Below, piece by piece: positions 1-8,667 of a stretch of DNA of 33,213 bases. Position numbers and translations under genes: made by a program. The notes under the pieces are model-generated. The model had not been told where the DNA came from. It ran no database searches and saw only the letters and a list, made by a program, of their open reading frames with translations. The stretch comes from Chitinophagaceae bacterium (lineage in GTDB: Bacteria; Bacteroidota; Bacteroidia; Chitinophagales; Chitinophagaceae): NCBI GenBank assembly GCA_947447485.1, contig CANFJP010000004.1:1-33213 (forward strand), read 5' to 3'. How positions within the stretch are numbered: the first letter of the stretch is position 1; each line of letters starts with the position of its first letter.

Positions 1-11
1 AAAAAAACATT

Positions 12-1340
12 ATGTCAAACACCACATTAAATACCATCGATTTTAAACTTTCACACAAAGTGAAAGACATGAGCCTTGCAGAATGGGGCCGCAAAGAAAT
101 TAGATTAGCGGAAGCAGAAATGCCAGGGTTGATGAGTCTTAGAAAAGAATATGGCGCTAGCCAACCTTTGAAAGGCGCACGCATTGCTGGCTGTCTTCAC
201 ATGACTATTCAAACAGCCGTTTTAATTGAAACACTTGTTGCATTGGGAGCAGAAGTAAAATGGAGCAGTTGTAATATTTTCTCTACACAAGATCAAGCCG
301 CCGCTGCCATCGCTGCTGCTGGCATTGGTGTATATGCATGGAAAGGTCAAACACAAGAAGAAGCAGACTGGTGTATAGAACAAACCTTGTTCTTCGGAAG
401 CGCAGACAAACCTTTAAATATGATCTTGGATGATGGAGGAGATTTAACCAACACAGTGTTTGATAAATACCCTGAGTTAATCGCTAACATCAAAGGATTG
501 AGCGAAGAAACAACTACAGGTGTTCATCGTTTGTACGAGCGTATGGCAAAAGGAACATTACCCGTTCCTGCAATCAACGTAAATGATTCTGTTACCAAGT
601 CAAAATTTGATAATAAATACGGATGTAAGGAAAGCTTAGTAGATTCTATTCGTCGTGCTACAGATGTAATGATGGCGGGTAAAGTGGCCGTTGTGGGTGG
701 ATATGGTGATGTAGGTAAAGGATCTGCAGAAAGCTTACGTGGTGCTGGTGCTCGTGTAATAGTTACCGAAATTGATCCAATCTGTGCGCTACAAGCTGCC
801 ATGGATGGTTTTGAAGTGAAGAAAATGATTGATGCAGTAAAAGAAGCCGACATTGTTGTAACAGCAAGTGGTTGTAGAGATTTGATTACTGAACAACATT
901 TCAGACTAATGAAAGACAAAGCGATTGTTTGTAATATTGGTCACTTTGATATTGAAATTGACATGGCTTGGTTAAATGATAGCTATGGCAATACCAAAAA
1001 TACCATCAAACCTCAAGTTGATTTATACAATATTGAAGGAAAAGACATCATCGTTTTAGCAGAAGGCCGACTAGTAAATCTAGGATGTGCAACAGGTCAT
1101 CCAAGTTTTGTAATGAGCAACTCGTTTACTAACCAAACCCTTGCTCAACTTGAACTATGGACAAACACCGCTAAATACGAGAATAAAGTATATGTATTAC
1201 CTAAGCATCTTGATGAAAAAGTAGCACACCTTCATCTTGCAAAAATTGGTGTTGAACTAGATATACTTACCACTGAACAAGCCTCTTATCTTGGATTAGA
1301 TAAAGCAGGTCCATTTAAAACCGATATGTATCGTTATTAA
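12..1340 (+). CDS. ahcY: Adenosylhomocysteinase (S-adenosylhomocysteine hydrolase)
   Basis: This enzyme reversibly cleaves S-adenosylhomocysteine to adenosine and homocysteine, removing the inhibitory product of SAM-dependent methylation in the cytoplasm. The 442-residue protein is full length for the family. It shows the Rossmann NAD-binding stretch [11 protein letters not shown] near the middle, the acidic TEID that follows it, and the characteristic C-terminus ending KTDMYRY (family KPDHYRY-like). The ATG lies only 11 bases from the window edge, so its promoter is not visible. A rho-independent terminator follows 25 bases after the stop, so it looks like the last or only gene of its transcript. 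Identification is firm. Confidence 0.97.
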   Translation: MSNTTLNTIDFKLSHKVKDMSLAEWGRKEIRLAEAEMPGLMSLRKEYGASQPLKGARIAGCLHMTIQTAVLIETLVALGAEVKWSSCNIFSTQDQAAAAIAAAGIGVYAWKGQTQEEADWCIEQTLFFGSADKPLNMILDDGGDLTNTVFDKYPELIANIKGLSEETTTGVHRLYERMAKGTLPVPAINVNDSVTKSKFDNKYGCKESLVDSIRRATDVMMAGKVAVVGGYGDVGKGSAESLRGAGARVIVTEIDPICALQAAMDGFEVKKMIDAVKEADIVVTASGCRDLITEQHFRLMKDKAIVCNIGHFDIEIDMAWLNDSYGNTKNTIKPQVDLYNIEGKDIIVLAEGRLVNLGCATGHPSFVMSNSFTNQTLAQLELWTNTAKYENKVYVLPKHLDEKVAHLHLAKIGVELDILTTEQASYLGLDKAGPFKTDMYRY

Positions 1341-1365
1341 TTGGATTGAAATAATAAATATTAAA

Positions 1366-1394
1366 AGGCCTGCTGATATAGCGGGTCTTTTTTT
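1366..1394 (+). terminator. Rho-independent terminator after ahcY
   Basis: A 9-bp stem (AGGCCTGCT / AGCGGGTCT, with two G-U pairs) with the five-base loop GATAT is followed at once by a run of seven Ts. It starts 25 bases after the ahcY stop codon. Confidence 0.85.
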
Positions 1395-1476
1395 GTTCTA
1401 TAATATTATAACATACCACGTTTAATTCTAATAAAAGGATTTATTTTTACAACTTATACATCTTTATACATCTACT

Positions 1477-2124
1477 TTGTTTATAAACATACATACCCAT
1501 CGGCCACACAACAATAACGAGTGGAGCATCCTCAATTTGCATGAAAATTTCCAAACCATTCATCCAGGCTTCTATTACTCAACAGGCATACACCCCTGCT
1601 ATATCAATGAGCATACGATTATAGAAGAAATGAATAAGATGAAAATAAGCAGTAGACTGAATGATGTGCTTGCTATTGGAGAATGCGGACTTGATAGAAT
1701 GTGCGGAGTAGATTTTAAATTACAAGAAAAAGTTTTTATAGAGCAAATACTATGGGCCAATGAAATCGCCAAGCCTTTAATTATTCATTGTGTAAAAGCC
1801 CATAGAGAAACACTTCAATTGTTAAACGAACACAACCGAACTACACCTGTACTATTTCACGGATTCAACAATAATATAGACATTGCAAATAGCATCGTTT
1901 CAAAAGGATACTATTTGTCATTTGGAAAATCATTGTTTAACCCACATGAAGAAAATGTTTTTGCTGGTATTAGTAATGAAAAAATATTCCTTGAAACGGA
2001 CGACAGCGAATCATTAATTGATGATATTTACAAGCAAGCTGCAAAAATAAAAAATACTTCTGCCGAACAATTGAATAACCAAATTCAAAAAAATGTTCAA
2101 AAAGTCTTTAACCTCTCCCTATGA
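1477..2124 (+). CDS. TatD-family metal-dependent hydrolase
   Basis: Predicted metal-dependent hydrolase or deoxyribonuclease of the TatD family (amidohydrolase-like TIM barrel). The N-terminal HxH metal pair is seen in NIHTH (His6, His8), a metal-binding Glu in AIGECGLD (Glu69), a His in LIIHCVKAHRE, and a late Asp in ETDDSES. At 215 residues it is shorter than the usual 250-260. The start must be the TTG at 1477: no ATG or GTG lies between the upstream stop and the HxH motif. The last codon overlaps the next gene as ATGA, implying translational coupling with tcdA. Family assignment is good; the substrate is unknown. Confidence 0.88.
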   Translation: MFINIHTHRPHNNNEWSILNLHENFQTIHPGFYYSTGIHPCYINEHTIIEEMNKMKISSRLNDVLAIGECGLDRMCGVDFKLQEKVFIEQILWANEIAKPLIIHCVKAHRETLQLLNEHNRTTPVLFHGFNNNIDIANSIVSKGYYLSFGKSLFNPHEENVFAGISNEKIFLETDDSESLIDDIYKQAAKIKNTSAEQLNNQIQKNVQKVFNLSL

Positions 2125-2843
2125 TCAAAGATATTTCATGGCTAGGTCGCACTAGCTTATTGATTGGGGAAGACAAAGTAAAACAACTGACCCAAAAACA
2201 TGTGATGATTGTTGGGATGGGCGGCGTAGGTTCATTTGCAGCAGAATTTATTTGCAGAAGTGGTATTGGGAAAATGACCATTATAGATGGCGATGTGGTA
2301 GATCCTACCAATCGCAACAGACAATTGCCTGCACTGGCTACCAATCATGGTGTATCCAAAGCAGATATTATGACTGAAAGACTATTGTCTATCAACCCCT
2401 CTTTAGAAATAAAAGCAGTAAAGGAATTTATTAATCCAGAAATGGTGGAAGAGCTTTTTATTGATCAGCCCGACTATATCATTGATGCGATAGATAGCAT
2501 TACTCCTAAACTTATGTTTATTAGAATCGCTTTTGAAAAAAAATTAAAAATCATCAGCAGCATGGGTGCTGGAGGGAAATTAGATCCTACACAAATTCAA
2601 GTAGCAGATATTTCAAAAACATACAATTGTCCGTTTGCACAACAAGTGAGAAAAATGCTTAAAGTACACAAAATATATAAAGGGCTCAATACAGTGTTTT
2701 CTCCTGAGGAATCTAACAAGGAAAGTCTAATGTTCACTGATGGAACCAATTATAAAAAATCAGCTTATGGAACGGTCTCTTATATGCCAGCAACATTTGG
2801 CGCTATTGCAGCGTCTGTTGTAATAAGAGATCTAATAAAATAG
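2121..2843 (+). CDS. tcdA: tRNA threonylcarbamoyladenosine dehydratase (ThiF/MoeB/HesA fold)
   Basis: An E1-like adenylating enzyme that in other bacteria uses ATP to dehydrate t6A37 of tRNA to the cyclic form ct6A. The 240-residue sequence opens with the TcdA-typical WLGRTSLLIGEDKV segment, then the nucleotide loop GMGGVGS (residues 32-38), the acidic IIDGD (54-58) and the NRNRQ motif (64-68) that contacts ATP. The later SSMGAGGKLDPTQI is also typical of TcdA rather than MoeB or ThiF. No ThiS or MoaD partner is adjacent. It overlaps tatD by 4 bases. Other tRNA-modification genes lie elsewhere in the window, but not in this operon. Confidence 0.9.
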   Translation: MIKDISWLGRTSLLIGEDKVKQLTQKHVMIVGMGGVGSFAAEFICRSGIGKMTIIDGDVVDPTNRNRQLPALATNHGVSKADIMTERLLSINPSLEIKAVKEFINPEMVEELFIDQPDYIIDAIDSITPKLMFIRIAFEKKLKIISSMGAGGKLDPTQIQVADISKTYNCPFAQQVRKMLKVHKIYKGLNTVFSPEESNKESLMFTDGTNYKKSAYGTVSYMPATFGAIAASVVIRDLIK

Positions 2844-2862
2844 TTTCTTAGCTATCTTTGAT

Positions 2863-2870
2863 GGATAATC
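2863..2870 (+). promoter_or_regulatory. Candidate -7 box upstream of pdxJ
   Basis: TATCTTTG matches the Bacteroidota -7 consensus TAnnTTTG. It lies in the 37-base gap after tcdA, with an expected start near 2874, giving a leader of about 7 bases. No TTG is seen at the expected -33 position, so this is weak. It may give pdxJ transcription apart from tatD-tcdA. Confidence 0.35.
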
Positions 2871-2880
2871 AATTGTTTTA

Positions 2881-3600
2881 ATGACCAAACTATCTGTAAA
2901 TATTAACAAGCTTGCTACCCTTCGCAACTCAAGAGGCGGAAACAATCCTGATATTATCAAGGCCGCTATTGATATTGAACGCTTTGGAGCAGATGGAATT
3001 ACTGTTCATCCCAGACCAGATGAAAGACATATTCGTTACGATGATGTATATGCATTAAAAAAAATAATCACTACGGAATTAAATATAGAAGGAAATCCTA
3101 CAGAAAAGAAATTTGTAGACCTAGTGATGGCCAACAAGCCCACACAAGTTACGCTGGTACCTGATGTACTCGGACAATTAACCAGCAATCATGGATGGAA
3201 TACCATTGAACACCAAGAATATCTTACTCAAATCATTGCTACATTCAAAAACCAAGGTATTCGAGTATCTATTTTTGTAGACCCCATTGAAGAAATGGTA
3301 GAAGCCGCAGGAACAACCGGAACTGATAGAATTGAATTGTATACTGAGTCTTATGCCAAAGAATATACGCTAGGAAATAAAGAAACTGGAATTGCACCTT
3401 TTATTCGTGCAGCAAACAAGGCAAATGAATTGGGATTGGGCATCAATGCAGGGCATGACTTAGACCTTCAAAATCTTGAATACTTCTCAAAAAATATTCC
3501 ACATTTATTGGAAGTATCCATTGGACATGCGCTCATATGCGATGCAATCTACCTTGGATTAGAAAATGCTGTACAACTGTATAAAAGGCAATTAAAGTAA
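2881..3600 (+). CDS. pdxJ: Pyridoxine 5'-phosphate synthase
   Basis: Catalyses the ring-closing step of the DXP-dependent vitamin B6 pathway, condensing 1-deoxyxylulose 5-phosphate with 3-amino-2-oxopropyl phosphate to give pyridoxine 5'-phosphate. The 239-residue length is that of the family. Recognisable segments are LSVNINKLATLRNSRGG at the N-terminus, GADGITVHPRPDERHI (phosphate and catalytic residues), TLVPD, and the C-terminal GLGINAGHDL and SIGHALICDAI. It follows tcdA by 37 bases and ends 5 bases from the stop of the convergent thioredoxin gene. pdxA is not in the window. Confidence 0.95.
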   Translation: MTKLSVNINKLATLRNSRGGNNPDIIKAAIDIERFGADGITVHPRPDERHIRYDDVYALKKIITTELNIEGNPTEKKFVDLVMANKPTQVTLVPDVLGQLTSNHGWNTIEHQEYLTQIIATFKNQGIRVSIFVDPIEEMVEAAGTTGTDRIELYTESYAKEYTLGNKETGIAPFIRAANKANELGLGINAGHDLDLQNLEYFSKNIPHLLEVSIGHALICDAIYLGLENAVQLYKRQLK

Positions 3601-3605
3601 GCGCA

Positions 3606-4334
3606 CTATTTAAAAATGCTCTCTAACTTAGATTCTAAGTCTGATCCTCGCAAATCTTTTGCTACTATGATGCCATTAGGATCTACTAATATATTCTGCG
3701 GAATACTTTGAATTCCGAATTTTTGCGCCACTGCATTAGACCAAAATTTCAAATCACTTACATGTGTCCAGGTTAAATTATCACGATTGATAGCTTCTAC
3801 CCACGCCTCTTTTGTTTTGTCTAATGAAATCCCCAACACCGTAAACCCTTTGTCTTTGAATTTATTAAATGCTCTTACTACATTCGGATTTTCTTGTCTG
3901 CATGGACCACACCAGCTTGCCCAAAAATCAACTAATACATATTTACCTCTAAATGATTGAATGCTTACCATTTTTCCGTCTACATCTGCTTGTTCAAAAT
4001 CGGGAATGACTGTTCCGATTGCAGCAACTTGTGGTTCTTTCGTTTTTTGCTGCTCTTTCATTTTTTGCTGAAGAGTAGCATTGGCTTGTTCAGGTGTAAG
4101 CATTTTAGTGCCATTACGAAATACATCTTCAAAGGCACGATTCAATGCACTATAATTCAACTCAACAATCCCCTGATCAGCTACTTGAGAAGCTATAACC
4201 AATCCTAATGAATAACTAAAGCTATCCACTCCGTTTTTGAGTACAATTTTAGAATCACTAATACCCGATTTATTTTTTTTCTGCGCTACTACTAATCCAG
4301 GTGCAAAACAAAGTAATAAGATGTATTTTTTCAT
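3606..4334 (-). CDS. TlpA-like thioredoxin with FKBP N-terminal domain, exported
   Basis: Predicted periplasmic thiol-disulfide oxidoreductase of 242 residues. A signal peptide (about 1-17, ending VVA before Gln18) is followed by a segment at about 34-98 that resembles the FKBP-type isomerase N-terminal dimerisation domain (SYSLGLVIASQV, then a helical LTPEQANATLQQKMKEQQ arm). A TlpA/ResA-type thioredoxin domain follows from about 105: WASWCGPCRQENP gives the active site C142-G-P-C145, and IPQN has the cis-Pro (212). The FKBP catalytic domain itself is absent. This points to a dimeric envelope reductase or isomerase; the substrate is unknown. It is convergent with pdxJ (5-base gap). Confidence 0.85.
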   Translation of the reverse strand: MKKYILLLCFAPGLVVAQKKNKSGISDSKIVLKNGVDSFSYSLGLVIASQVADQGIVELNYSALNRAFEDVFRNGTKMLTPEQANATLQQKMKEQQKTKEPQVAAIGTVIPDFEQADVDGKMVSIQSFRGKYVLVDFWASWCGPCRQENPNVVRAFNKFKDKGFTVLGISLDKTKEAWVEAINRDNLTWTHVSDLKFWSNAVAQKFGIQSIPQNILVDPNGIIVAKDLRGSDLESKLESIFK

Positions 4335-4427
4335 AAAATAAATTGTGTTGATTATTTCAGACTGATTGCAAATTAAGTTGTTTATCCGTTTTTACCTAAC
4401 AGTTTGAATGATATTTAACAAGTTTTA

Positions 4428-5006
4428 TCACTCATTAAGCCAATTTCTGATAATCCTTTCTCCACAGGGCGTAAGTATACTTTCGGGATGGAATTGAACA
4501 CCCTGAACATCATAAGATTTGTGGCGGATTCCCATAATATAATTATTTTCATCTACTGCTGTAATAGCGAGCGAAGAAGGAAAATTGACATCAGAAAGTA
4601 TCCAGCTATGATACCTTCCAACCAATTCGTCATTTTCAATTCCAGTAAACAAAGGATTGTGTTTTTCAATAATGCTGATCGGAGTAGCTACCCCATGATA
4701 AACAGTTGGTAAGTTTAGAAGTGTGGCGCCGAACACTTCGCCTATTGCTTGATGTCCCAAACAAATTCCTAATATAGATTTTGTAGCAGCATATTCTTTA
4801 ATCAACGGCATAAGTAATCCTGCTTCAGTAGGAATTCCGGGTCCTGGAGAGAGAATTATTTTATCATATTGTTTCACCTGCTCTAATGCTATTTGATCAT
4901 TGAGGCACACATCAACTTTAATGTGCAATATTTTTTCAACCAGGTGAACCAAGTTGTAAGTAAAAGAATCGTAATTATCAAATACCAATATTTTCTTCAA
5001 TGTCAT
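4428..5006 (-). CDS. pabA: Glutamine amidotransferase, component II of aminodeoxychorismate/anthranilate synthase
   Basis: A class-I glutamine amidotransferase that supplies ammonia to a chorismate-using partner (PabB for folate or TrpE for tryptophan). The 192 residues carry FDNYDSFTYNLVHL at the N-terminus, the oxyanion segment SPGPGIP, the nucleophile elbow GICLGHQAIGE with Cys82, and the His173-x-Glu175 pair in QFHPES. The catalytic triad is therefore complete. No TrpE/PabB or other trp gene is adjacent, so PabA, or a shared PabA/TrpG, is more likely than a trp-operon subunit, but sequence alone does not settle this. Confidence 0.88.
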   Translation of the reverse strand: MTLKKILVFDNYDSFTYNLVHLVEKILHIKVDVCLNDQIALEQVKQYDKIILSPGPGIPTEAGLLMPLIKEYAATKSILGICLGHQAIGEVFGATLLNLPTVYHGVATPISIIEKHNPLFTGIENDELVGRYHSWILSDVNFPSSLAITAVDENNYIMGIRHKSYDVQGVQFHPESILTPCGERIIRNWLNE

Positions 5007-5080
5007 TTTTTTTATTCTGATTAAAAATGAAACATTTTATCATTCAAACCAAATTCTTTTTCAAGAATGATAAATAGATA

Positions 5081-5118
5081 AAAAAATAAAGAGTGCCAAA
5101 AATTACTCGGGCACTCTT
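5081..5118 (-). terminator. Rho-independent terminator after the transaldolase-like gene
   Basis: On the minus strand a perfect 9-bp stem (AAGAGTGCC / GGCACTCTT) with a 12-base loop is followed by TATTTTTT. It begins 29 bases after the aldolase stop and separates that gene from pabA. Confidence 0.85.
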
Positions 5119-5146
5119 ATAGAGGGGTTAGTCTAATACTTTAATC

Positions 5147-5800
5147 TTATGCAAACTTCTTGGCATCTTCTAAGAACTTCGCTAAGCCTATGTCAGTTAA
5201 AGGATGTTTCAATAATCCAAGTATTGAATCAAGGGGACAAGTACAAACATCTGCTCCTGCTTCTGCACATTTGATAATATGATTTGGATTGCGAATAGAC
5301 GCTGCTAATATTTCTGTGGTGTATCCCTGCAAGCTAAATATTTGTCGCATTTGATGAATCAATTCCATCCCGTCCCAACCGCTATCATCTATTCTTCCAA
5401 TAAATGGCGATACATAAGTTGCTCCTGCTTTAGCTGCAAGAATTGCTTGACCTGCAGAAAATACCAACGTACAATTTGTACGAATGCCATTTTCAGTAAA
5501 CCATTTTATAGCTTTGATTCCGTCTTTGATCATGGGAACTTTTACTACGATGTTTTTATGAATGGCTGCTAGTTTTTTCCCTTCTGCGACAATGCCATCA
5601 AAATCAGTTGAAATAACTTCTGCGCTAATATCGCCATCTACCATTTCACAAATCGTTTTGTAATGTTGCATCACTGCTTCTTGTCCTTTAATTCCTTCCT
5701 TAGCCATTAATGATGGATTGGTAGTTACCCCATCTAATATTCCTAAATCATTTGCTTCTTTAATTTGTGCAAGATTGGCGGTGTCAATAAAAAATTTCAT
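5147..5800 (-). CDS. Transaldolase-like fructose-6-phosphate aldolase (TalC/Fsa family)
   Basis: A class-I aldolase of the small transaldolase family, forming a Schiff base with ketose phosphates. It acts either as a transaldolase in the non-oxidative pentose phosphate pathway or as a fructose-6-phosphate aldolase. The 217 residues match the short TalC/Fsa length. Visible motifs are MKFFIDTANLAQIKEA, GVTTNPSLMAKEG, the Schiff-base lysine in VVKVPM (Lys87) and the C-terminal AGADVCTCPL. The two activities cannot be told apart by eye. It has a 150-base leader region up to the SRP RNA gene and a strong terminator after it. Confidence 0.9.
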   Translation of the reverse strand: MKFFIDTANLAQIKEANDLGILDGVTTNPSLMAKEGIKGQEAVMQHYKTICEMVDGDISAEVISTDFDGIVAEGKKLAAIHKNIVVKVPMIKDGIKAIKWFTENGIRTNCTLVFSAGQAILAAKAGATYVSPFIGRIDDSGWDGMELIHQMRQIFSLQGYTTEILAASIRNPNHIIKCAEAGADVCTCPLDSILGLLKHPLTDIGLAKFLEDAKKFA

Positions 5801-5879
5801 TTTATAAAAAAATTATAATTGGTAGAATAAATTTTCAAGTGCTAAGATAACGGGAGAATACCAACTTATTGGTTGATAC

Positions 5880-5907
5880 TGGAATAATTTATATACAAGT
5901 TATTCCA
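5880..5907. repeat. Inverted repeat between ffs and the aldolase gene
   Basis: TGGAATAA at 5880-5887 is exactly complementary to TTATTCCA at 5900-5907, with a 12-base spacer. CCAATA at 5905-5910 could instead pair with TATTGG about 40 bases to its left, so two alternative hairpins are possible in the minus-strand leader of the aldolase gene. No T-run follows on either strand, so it is not a standard terminator. Function unknown. Confidence 0.4.
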
Positions 5908-5953
5908 ATAGAAAGGGGCAATAGAAGAAAAGGAGAGTTTATTAAATAGAAAA

Positions 5954-6049
5954 AGGCAAGTTACTTAGATCGCACCGCTCAACCATTTACCCTTGCTACC
6001 TTCCGGTCCTGGGGGAGTTCAACAGGAGCTGGTCGTATAAGACTTGCCT
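5954..6049 (-). ncRNA. ffs: Signal recognition particle RNA (small bacterial SRP RNA, 4.5S type)
   Basis: The RNA scaffold of SRP, binding Ffh for co-translational targeting of membrane proteins. Read on the minus strand, the apical helix 8 is clear: CCAGGACCGGAAGGTAGCA, with the GGAA tetraloop closed by ACC/GGT and the CAGG/AGCA symmetric internal loop that Ffh recognises. The ends pair as a closing stem (AGGCAAG / CTTGCCT), giving an RNA of about 96 nt with the short Alu-less architecture. The closing stem is followed by TTTTT on the minus strand, which may serve as the terminator. A -7 box lies 5 bases upstream. Confidence 0.93.
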
Positions 6050-6053
6050 AATG

Positions 6054-6061
6054 CAAAGTTA
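6054..6061 (-). promoter_or_regulatory. -7 promoter box of ffs
   Basis: Minus-strand TAACTTTG fits the TAnnTTTG consensus. It ends 4-5 bases before the inferred 5' end of the SRP RNA, the expected distance from -7 box to transcription start. No clear -33 TTG is seen. Confidence 0.6.
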
Positions 6062-6094
6062 AGGATTTTTGAGTAAGACTGTTAGAAATTAATG

Positions 6095-7387
6095 CTAAAA
6101 ACTAAACCCTGGCTTATCGGATCTTGAATTGATTTTACTTACCCCGATTAATTGGTGATTTCGGTCATTAAAAGACTTATAATACATTAAAATAGTATAC
6201 TCATTTTCAGTTTCCCAGTAATTCCCTTCTAACTCTTTTTTATCAGAAAGGTCATTTTTATTCACGGTAATATAAGTATAGTTATAGTATCCTTGTTTGA
6301 GCAATGCATTGCACTCGTATTTTCCTGTAGAGGAATTGTATTTCATTTTCCATTGGTCATTTAATTGATAACCGGTAAAGGCACCCGCTAGATAAATATC
6401 TTTCCCTTCCAATGAGGATCCATCGGGTTGCGCAAAATAAAAATGAACTGTTGCATAGTCTCCTTGCCAAAAGGGATTGATACTTTCATATGTAACAATA
6501 TTGTACATCCCATTGTAATCAGAAAAATATACATACCGCTGCGAACTTCTATCCATATCTGTTTTTAAAAAGAAGTCGCTAGTGTTTTTAGTATACACTC
6601 CACTATCAATTCGATCGCTTTGCAATCTAAAACTTCTTAAATCGAGCCATCTCCATTCCTTTCCTCCAGGAAAAACAGCAGCATTTTCAGTATTGTATTC
6701 AAGAATGTCTCCTCTTACATAGGTAGGAACAATATCTCTCTGAGCATTGTCTAATCTATTGTTTTGCAATATGACCGTCTTCACTTCTTGAGCTGCACTA
6801 AAAAGATTAATTCCTTTTATATTAGCAGAGAACCGGACACGCTGGTGAGTATTGAAAAGTTGAGGAGTGAACGGCTGCACTACATTGGCACTGATGACCG
6901 CTTTTGAATCAAGCACATACATCTGCTTAGTAAATACCAACTTGGAAGTATCTCCATCAAGAAAAACTTTTAAAAGATAATTACCTGATTTCGTTGGTAC
7001 TGCATTTTGTTCGGGTAACAAAGCTTGATAATGAGTGTACCGCGTGAAGGCGATGGAGGAATAACGATAGGTTGTAATTCGAGTCTGCGTAAAGCCTTTT
7101 ATATATTCAAATGGACTATACTCAACAGGCTGCCAATTATAATCACACAACACATAGCTATAATAATAACTCTTCACATTGCCTTCCATATCATCAAATT
7201 CAAGTTCTAATCTATTATTACTATTCAAACTAAACACTGGCAACCCTTGCTGATTGCCGTATTCAAATAACTGAGCGGTTCTTATATAGGGCTTATATAC
7301 TCTTTCAATGTTCTGGGCGGCCATTATAAAGGGCGTACAGAAGATGAAAAAAGACAAAAAACCACAATATCTATAAATGAAATTCAT
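6095..7387 (-). CDS. DUF5103 protein, type IX secretion system plug
   Basis: A 430-residue exported protein: an N-terminal hydrophobic stretch (about residues 10-23) ending MAAQ is a plausible signal peptide. The body matches the DUF5103 family. Typical segments are the N-terminal VYKPYIRTAQLF, the YSYVLCDYNWQP motif, FEYIKGFTQTRI, and the beta-rich C-terminal half with LAGAFTGYQ and YYNYTYI. In Flavobacterium johnsoniae the DUF5103 'Plug' protein closes the periplasmic end of the giant SprA translocon pore of T9SS. A T9SS cargo protein is encoded in the same window at 24053-25255, consistent with a working system. It diverges from the permease gene over a 48-base region. Confidence 0.85.
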   Translation of the reverse strand: MNFIYRYCGFLSFFIFCTPFIMAAQNIERVYKPYIRTAQLFEYGNQQGLPVFSLNSNNRLELEFDDMEGNVKSYYYSYVLCDYNWQPVEYSPFEYIKGFTQTRITTYRYSSIAFTRYTHYQALLPEQNAVPTKSGNYLLKVFLDGDTSKLVFTKQMYVLDSKAVISANVVQPFTPQLFNTHQRVRFSANIKGINLFSAAQEVKTVILQNNRLDNAQRDIVPTYVRGDILEYNTENAAVFPGGKEWRWLDLRSFRLQSDRIDSGVYTKNTSDFFLKTDMDRSSQRYVYFSDYNGMYNIVTYESINPFWQGDYATVHFYFAQPDGSSLEGKDIYLAGAFTGYQLNDQWKMKYNSSTGKYECNALLKQGYYNYTYITVNKNDLSDKKELEGNYWETENEYTILMYYKSFNDRNHQLIGVSKINSRSDKPGFSF

Positions 7388-7405
7388 TAAATAGCTTTAT
7401 TATTT

Positions 7406-7413
7406 TACTTTTG
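7406..7413 (+). promoter_or_regulatory. -7 box of the LolE-like permease gene
   Basis: TACTTTTG matches TAnnTTTG. The expected start is near 7417, giving a leader of about 19 bases to the TTG start codon. No clear -33 element. It lies within the spacer shared with the divergent gene. Confidence 0.45.
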
Positions 7414-7421
7414 AAAGATAC

Positions 7422-7429
7422 CAAAGATA
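7422..7429 (-). promoter_or_regulatory. -7 box of the T9SS plug gene
   Basis: Minus-strand TATCTTTG matches TAnnTTTG. The expected start is near 7418, giving a leader of about 31 bases. This start falls next to that predicted for the opposite gene, so the two polymerases could not occupy the site together. Confidence 0.45.
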
Positions 7430-7435
7430 AAGAGA

Positions 7436-8665
7436 TTGAATGTTTCATTCTTCATAGCAAAACGAATCGCTTCAGAAAATAGCCAAAAATTTTCTCGATT
7501 TATCATACGGCTCGCTATTGGAGCCACTGCATTAAGTGTAGCGGTAATGATTGTGGCATTGAGTTTTGTGAATGGATTTCAGCAGGTAATCAGCAACAAA
7601 GTTTTTAGTTTTTGGGGACATATCAGAGTAGAACAAAACCTAGATGACAAAGTAAATATTGCCGAACAATACCCTATCAATCAAAATGACACAGTAGAAA
7701 ATTATTTACGCGCGCTTCCTGAAGCAGTTTCAGTAGAAAGATTTGCAACAAAATCTGCCATATTAAAATTCGAAACCAATATTGAAAGCATTTTATTAAA
7801 AGGAATTGACAGCAGTTTCAACTTCAGCCGATTGAATCCATTTTTACAAAAAGGCCGATGGGTATCTTTTGCTGATAGTGGCTATAGTAAAGAAATTAAC
7901 ATCAGCACTGTTACCGCAAGACAATTAAATATTAAGATGGGCGATAGCCTACTTGTTTTCTTTTTTAGAGAAGACGGTAGTAAATCAGCCAGAAGATTAG
8001 CGGTTGTAGGAATGTATAAATCAGGAATTGAAGAATATGATAAGAATTTTTCACTATGCGATATCAATCTCATTAGAAGACTGAATAACTGGAAAATCAA
8101 CCAGATTGGAGGATATGAAATATTCCTAAAAGATTATAAAAAAACAGACAGCGTATCGAATATTGTTTACAATGGATTGCCTCAATCATGGTACAGCAGG
8201 AGCATCAAAGAAATCTACCCCAATATTTTCGACTGGTTAAATCTTCAAGGTCAACTAAAAAATATTTTATTGTTTATCATGATGATCATCGCTTCAGTCA
8301 ATCTAATTACTTGCTTGATTATATTGGTGCTTGAAAGAACAAAAATGACAGGCATATTAAAGGCTGTGGGGGCAAGCAATTGGAGAATACAACAAGTGTT
8401 TCTCTATAACACAACGTTCATTGCGGTGATGGGCATCATTATTGGAACCATTATCGGTATTGGCATTTGCTGGCTACAACAGAAGACAGGATTTATCAAG
8501 CTTAATGAAGAAGCCTATTTTATGTCAGAAGCTAGTGCAGTGATTGTTTGGTGGCAAGTATTAATAGTAGACATTGTTACTTTACTGATTTGCTTCGTTA
8601 CACTCATTATCCCCACGATACTTATCAAAAAGATTTCTCCTGTAAAAGCGATTCAATTCAGGTAA
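7436..8665 (+). CDS. ABC transporter permease, LolC/LolE-like (FtsX/MacB fold)
   Basis: A 409-residue inner-membrane permease of the lipoprotein-releasing (LolCDE) type. It has one N-terminal transmembrane helix (about 25-48), a periplasmic domain of about 220 residues (MacB-like), and three C-terminal helices forming the FtsX domain, with the [15 protein letters not shown] segment after the second helix that couples to the ATPase. LolCDE moves lipoproteins from the inner membrane to the LolA carrier. No LolD ATPase is adjacent, as is common in this phylum. Translation must begin at the TTG at 7436; the nearby ATG is out of frame. Convergent with the next gene, with only 2 bases between stops. 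Confidence 0.85.
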   Translation: MNVSFFIAKRIASENSQKFSRFIIRLAIGATALSVAVMIVALSFVNGFQQVISNKVFSFWGHIRVEQNLDDKVNIAEQYPINQNDTVENYLRALPEAVSVERFATKSAILKFETNIESILLKGIDSSFNFSRLNPFLQKGRWVSFADSGYSKEINISTVTARQLNIKMGDSLLVFFFREDGSKSARRLAVVGMYKSGIEEYDKNFSLCDINLIRRLNNWKINQIGGYEIFLKDYKKTDSVSNIVYNGLPQSWYSRSIKEIYPNIFDWLNLQGQLKNILLFIMMIIASVNLITCLIILVLERTKMTGILKAVGASNWRIQQVFLYNTTFIAVMGIIIGTIIGIGICWLQQKTGFIKLNEEAYFMSEASAVIVWWQVLIVDIVTLLICFVTLIIPTILIKKISPVKAIQFR

Positions 8666-8667
8666 TC

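Noticed and set aside
524-919. A 131-codon minus-strand open frame inside ahcY
   Set aside because: It is antisense to the conserved NAD-binding region of AhcY and shows no recognisable motif or promoter.
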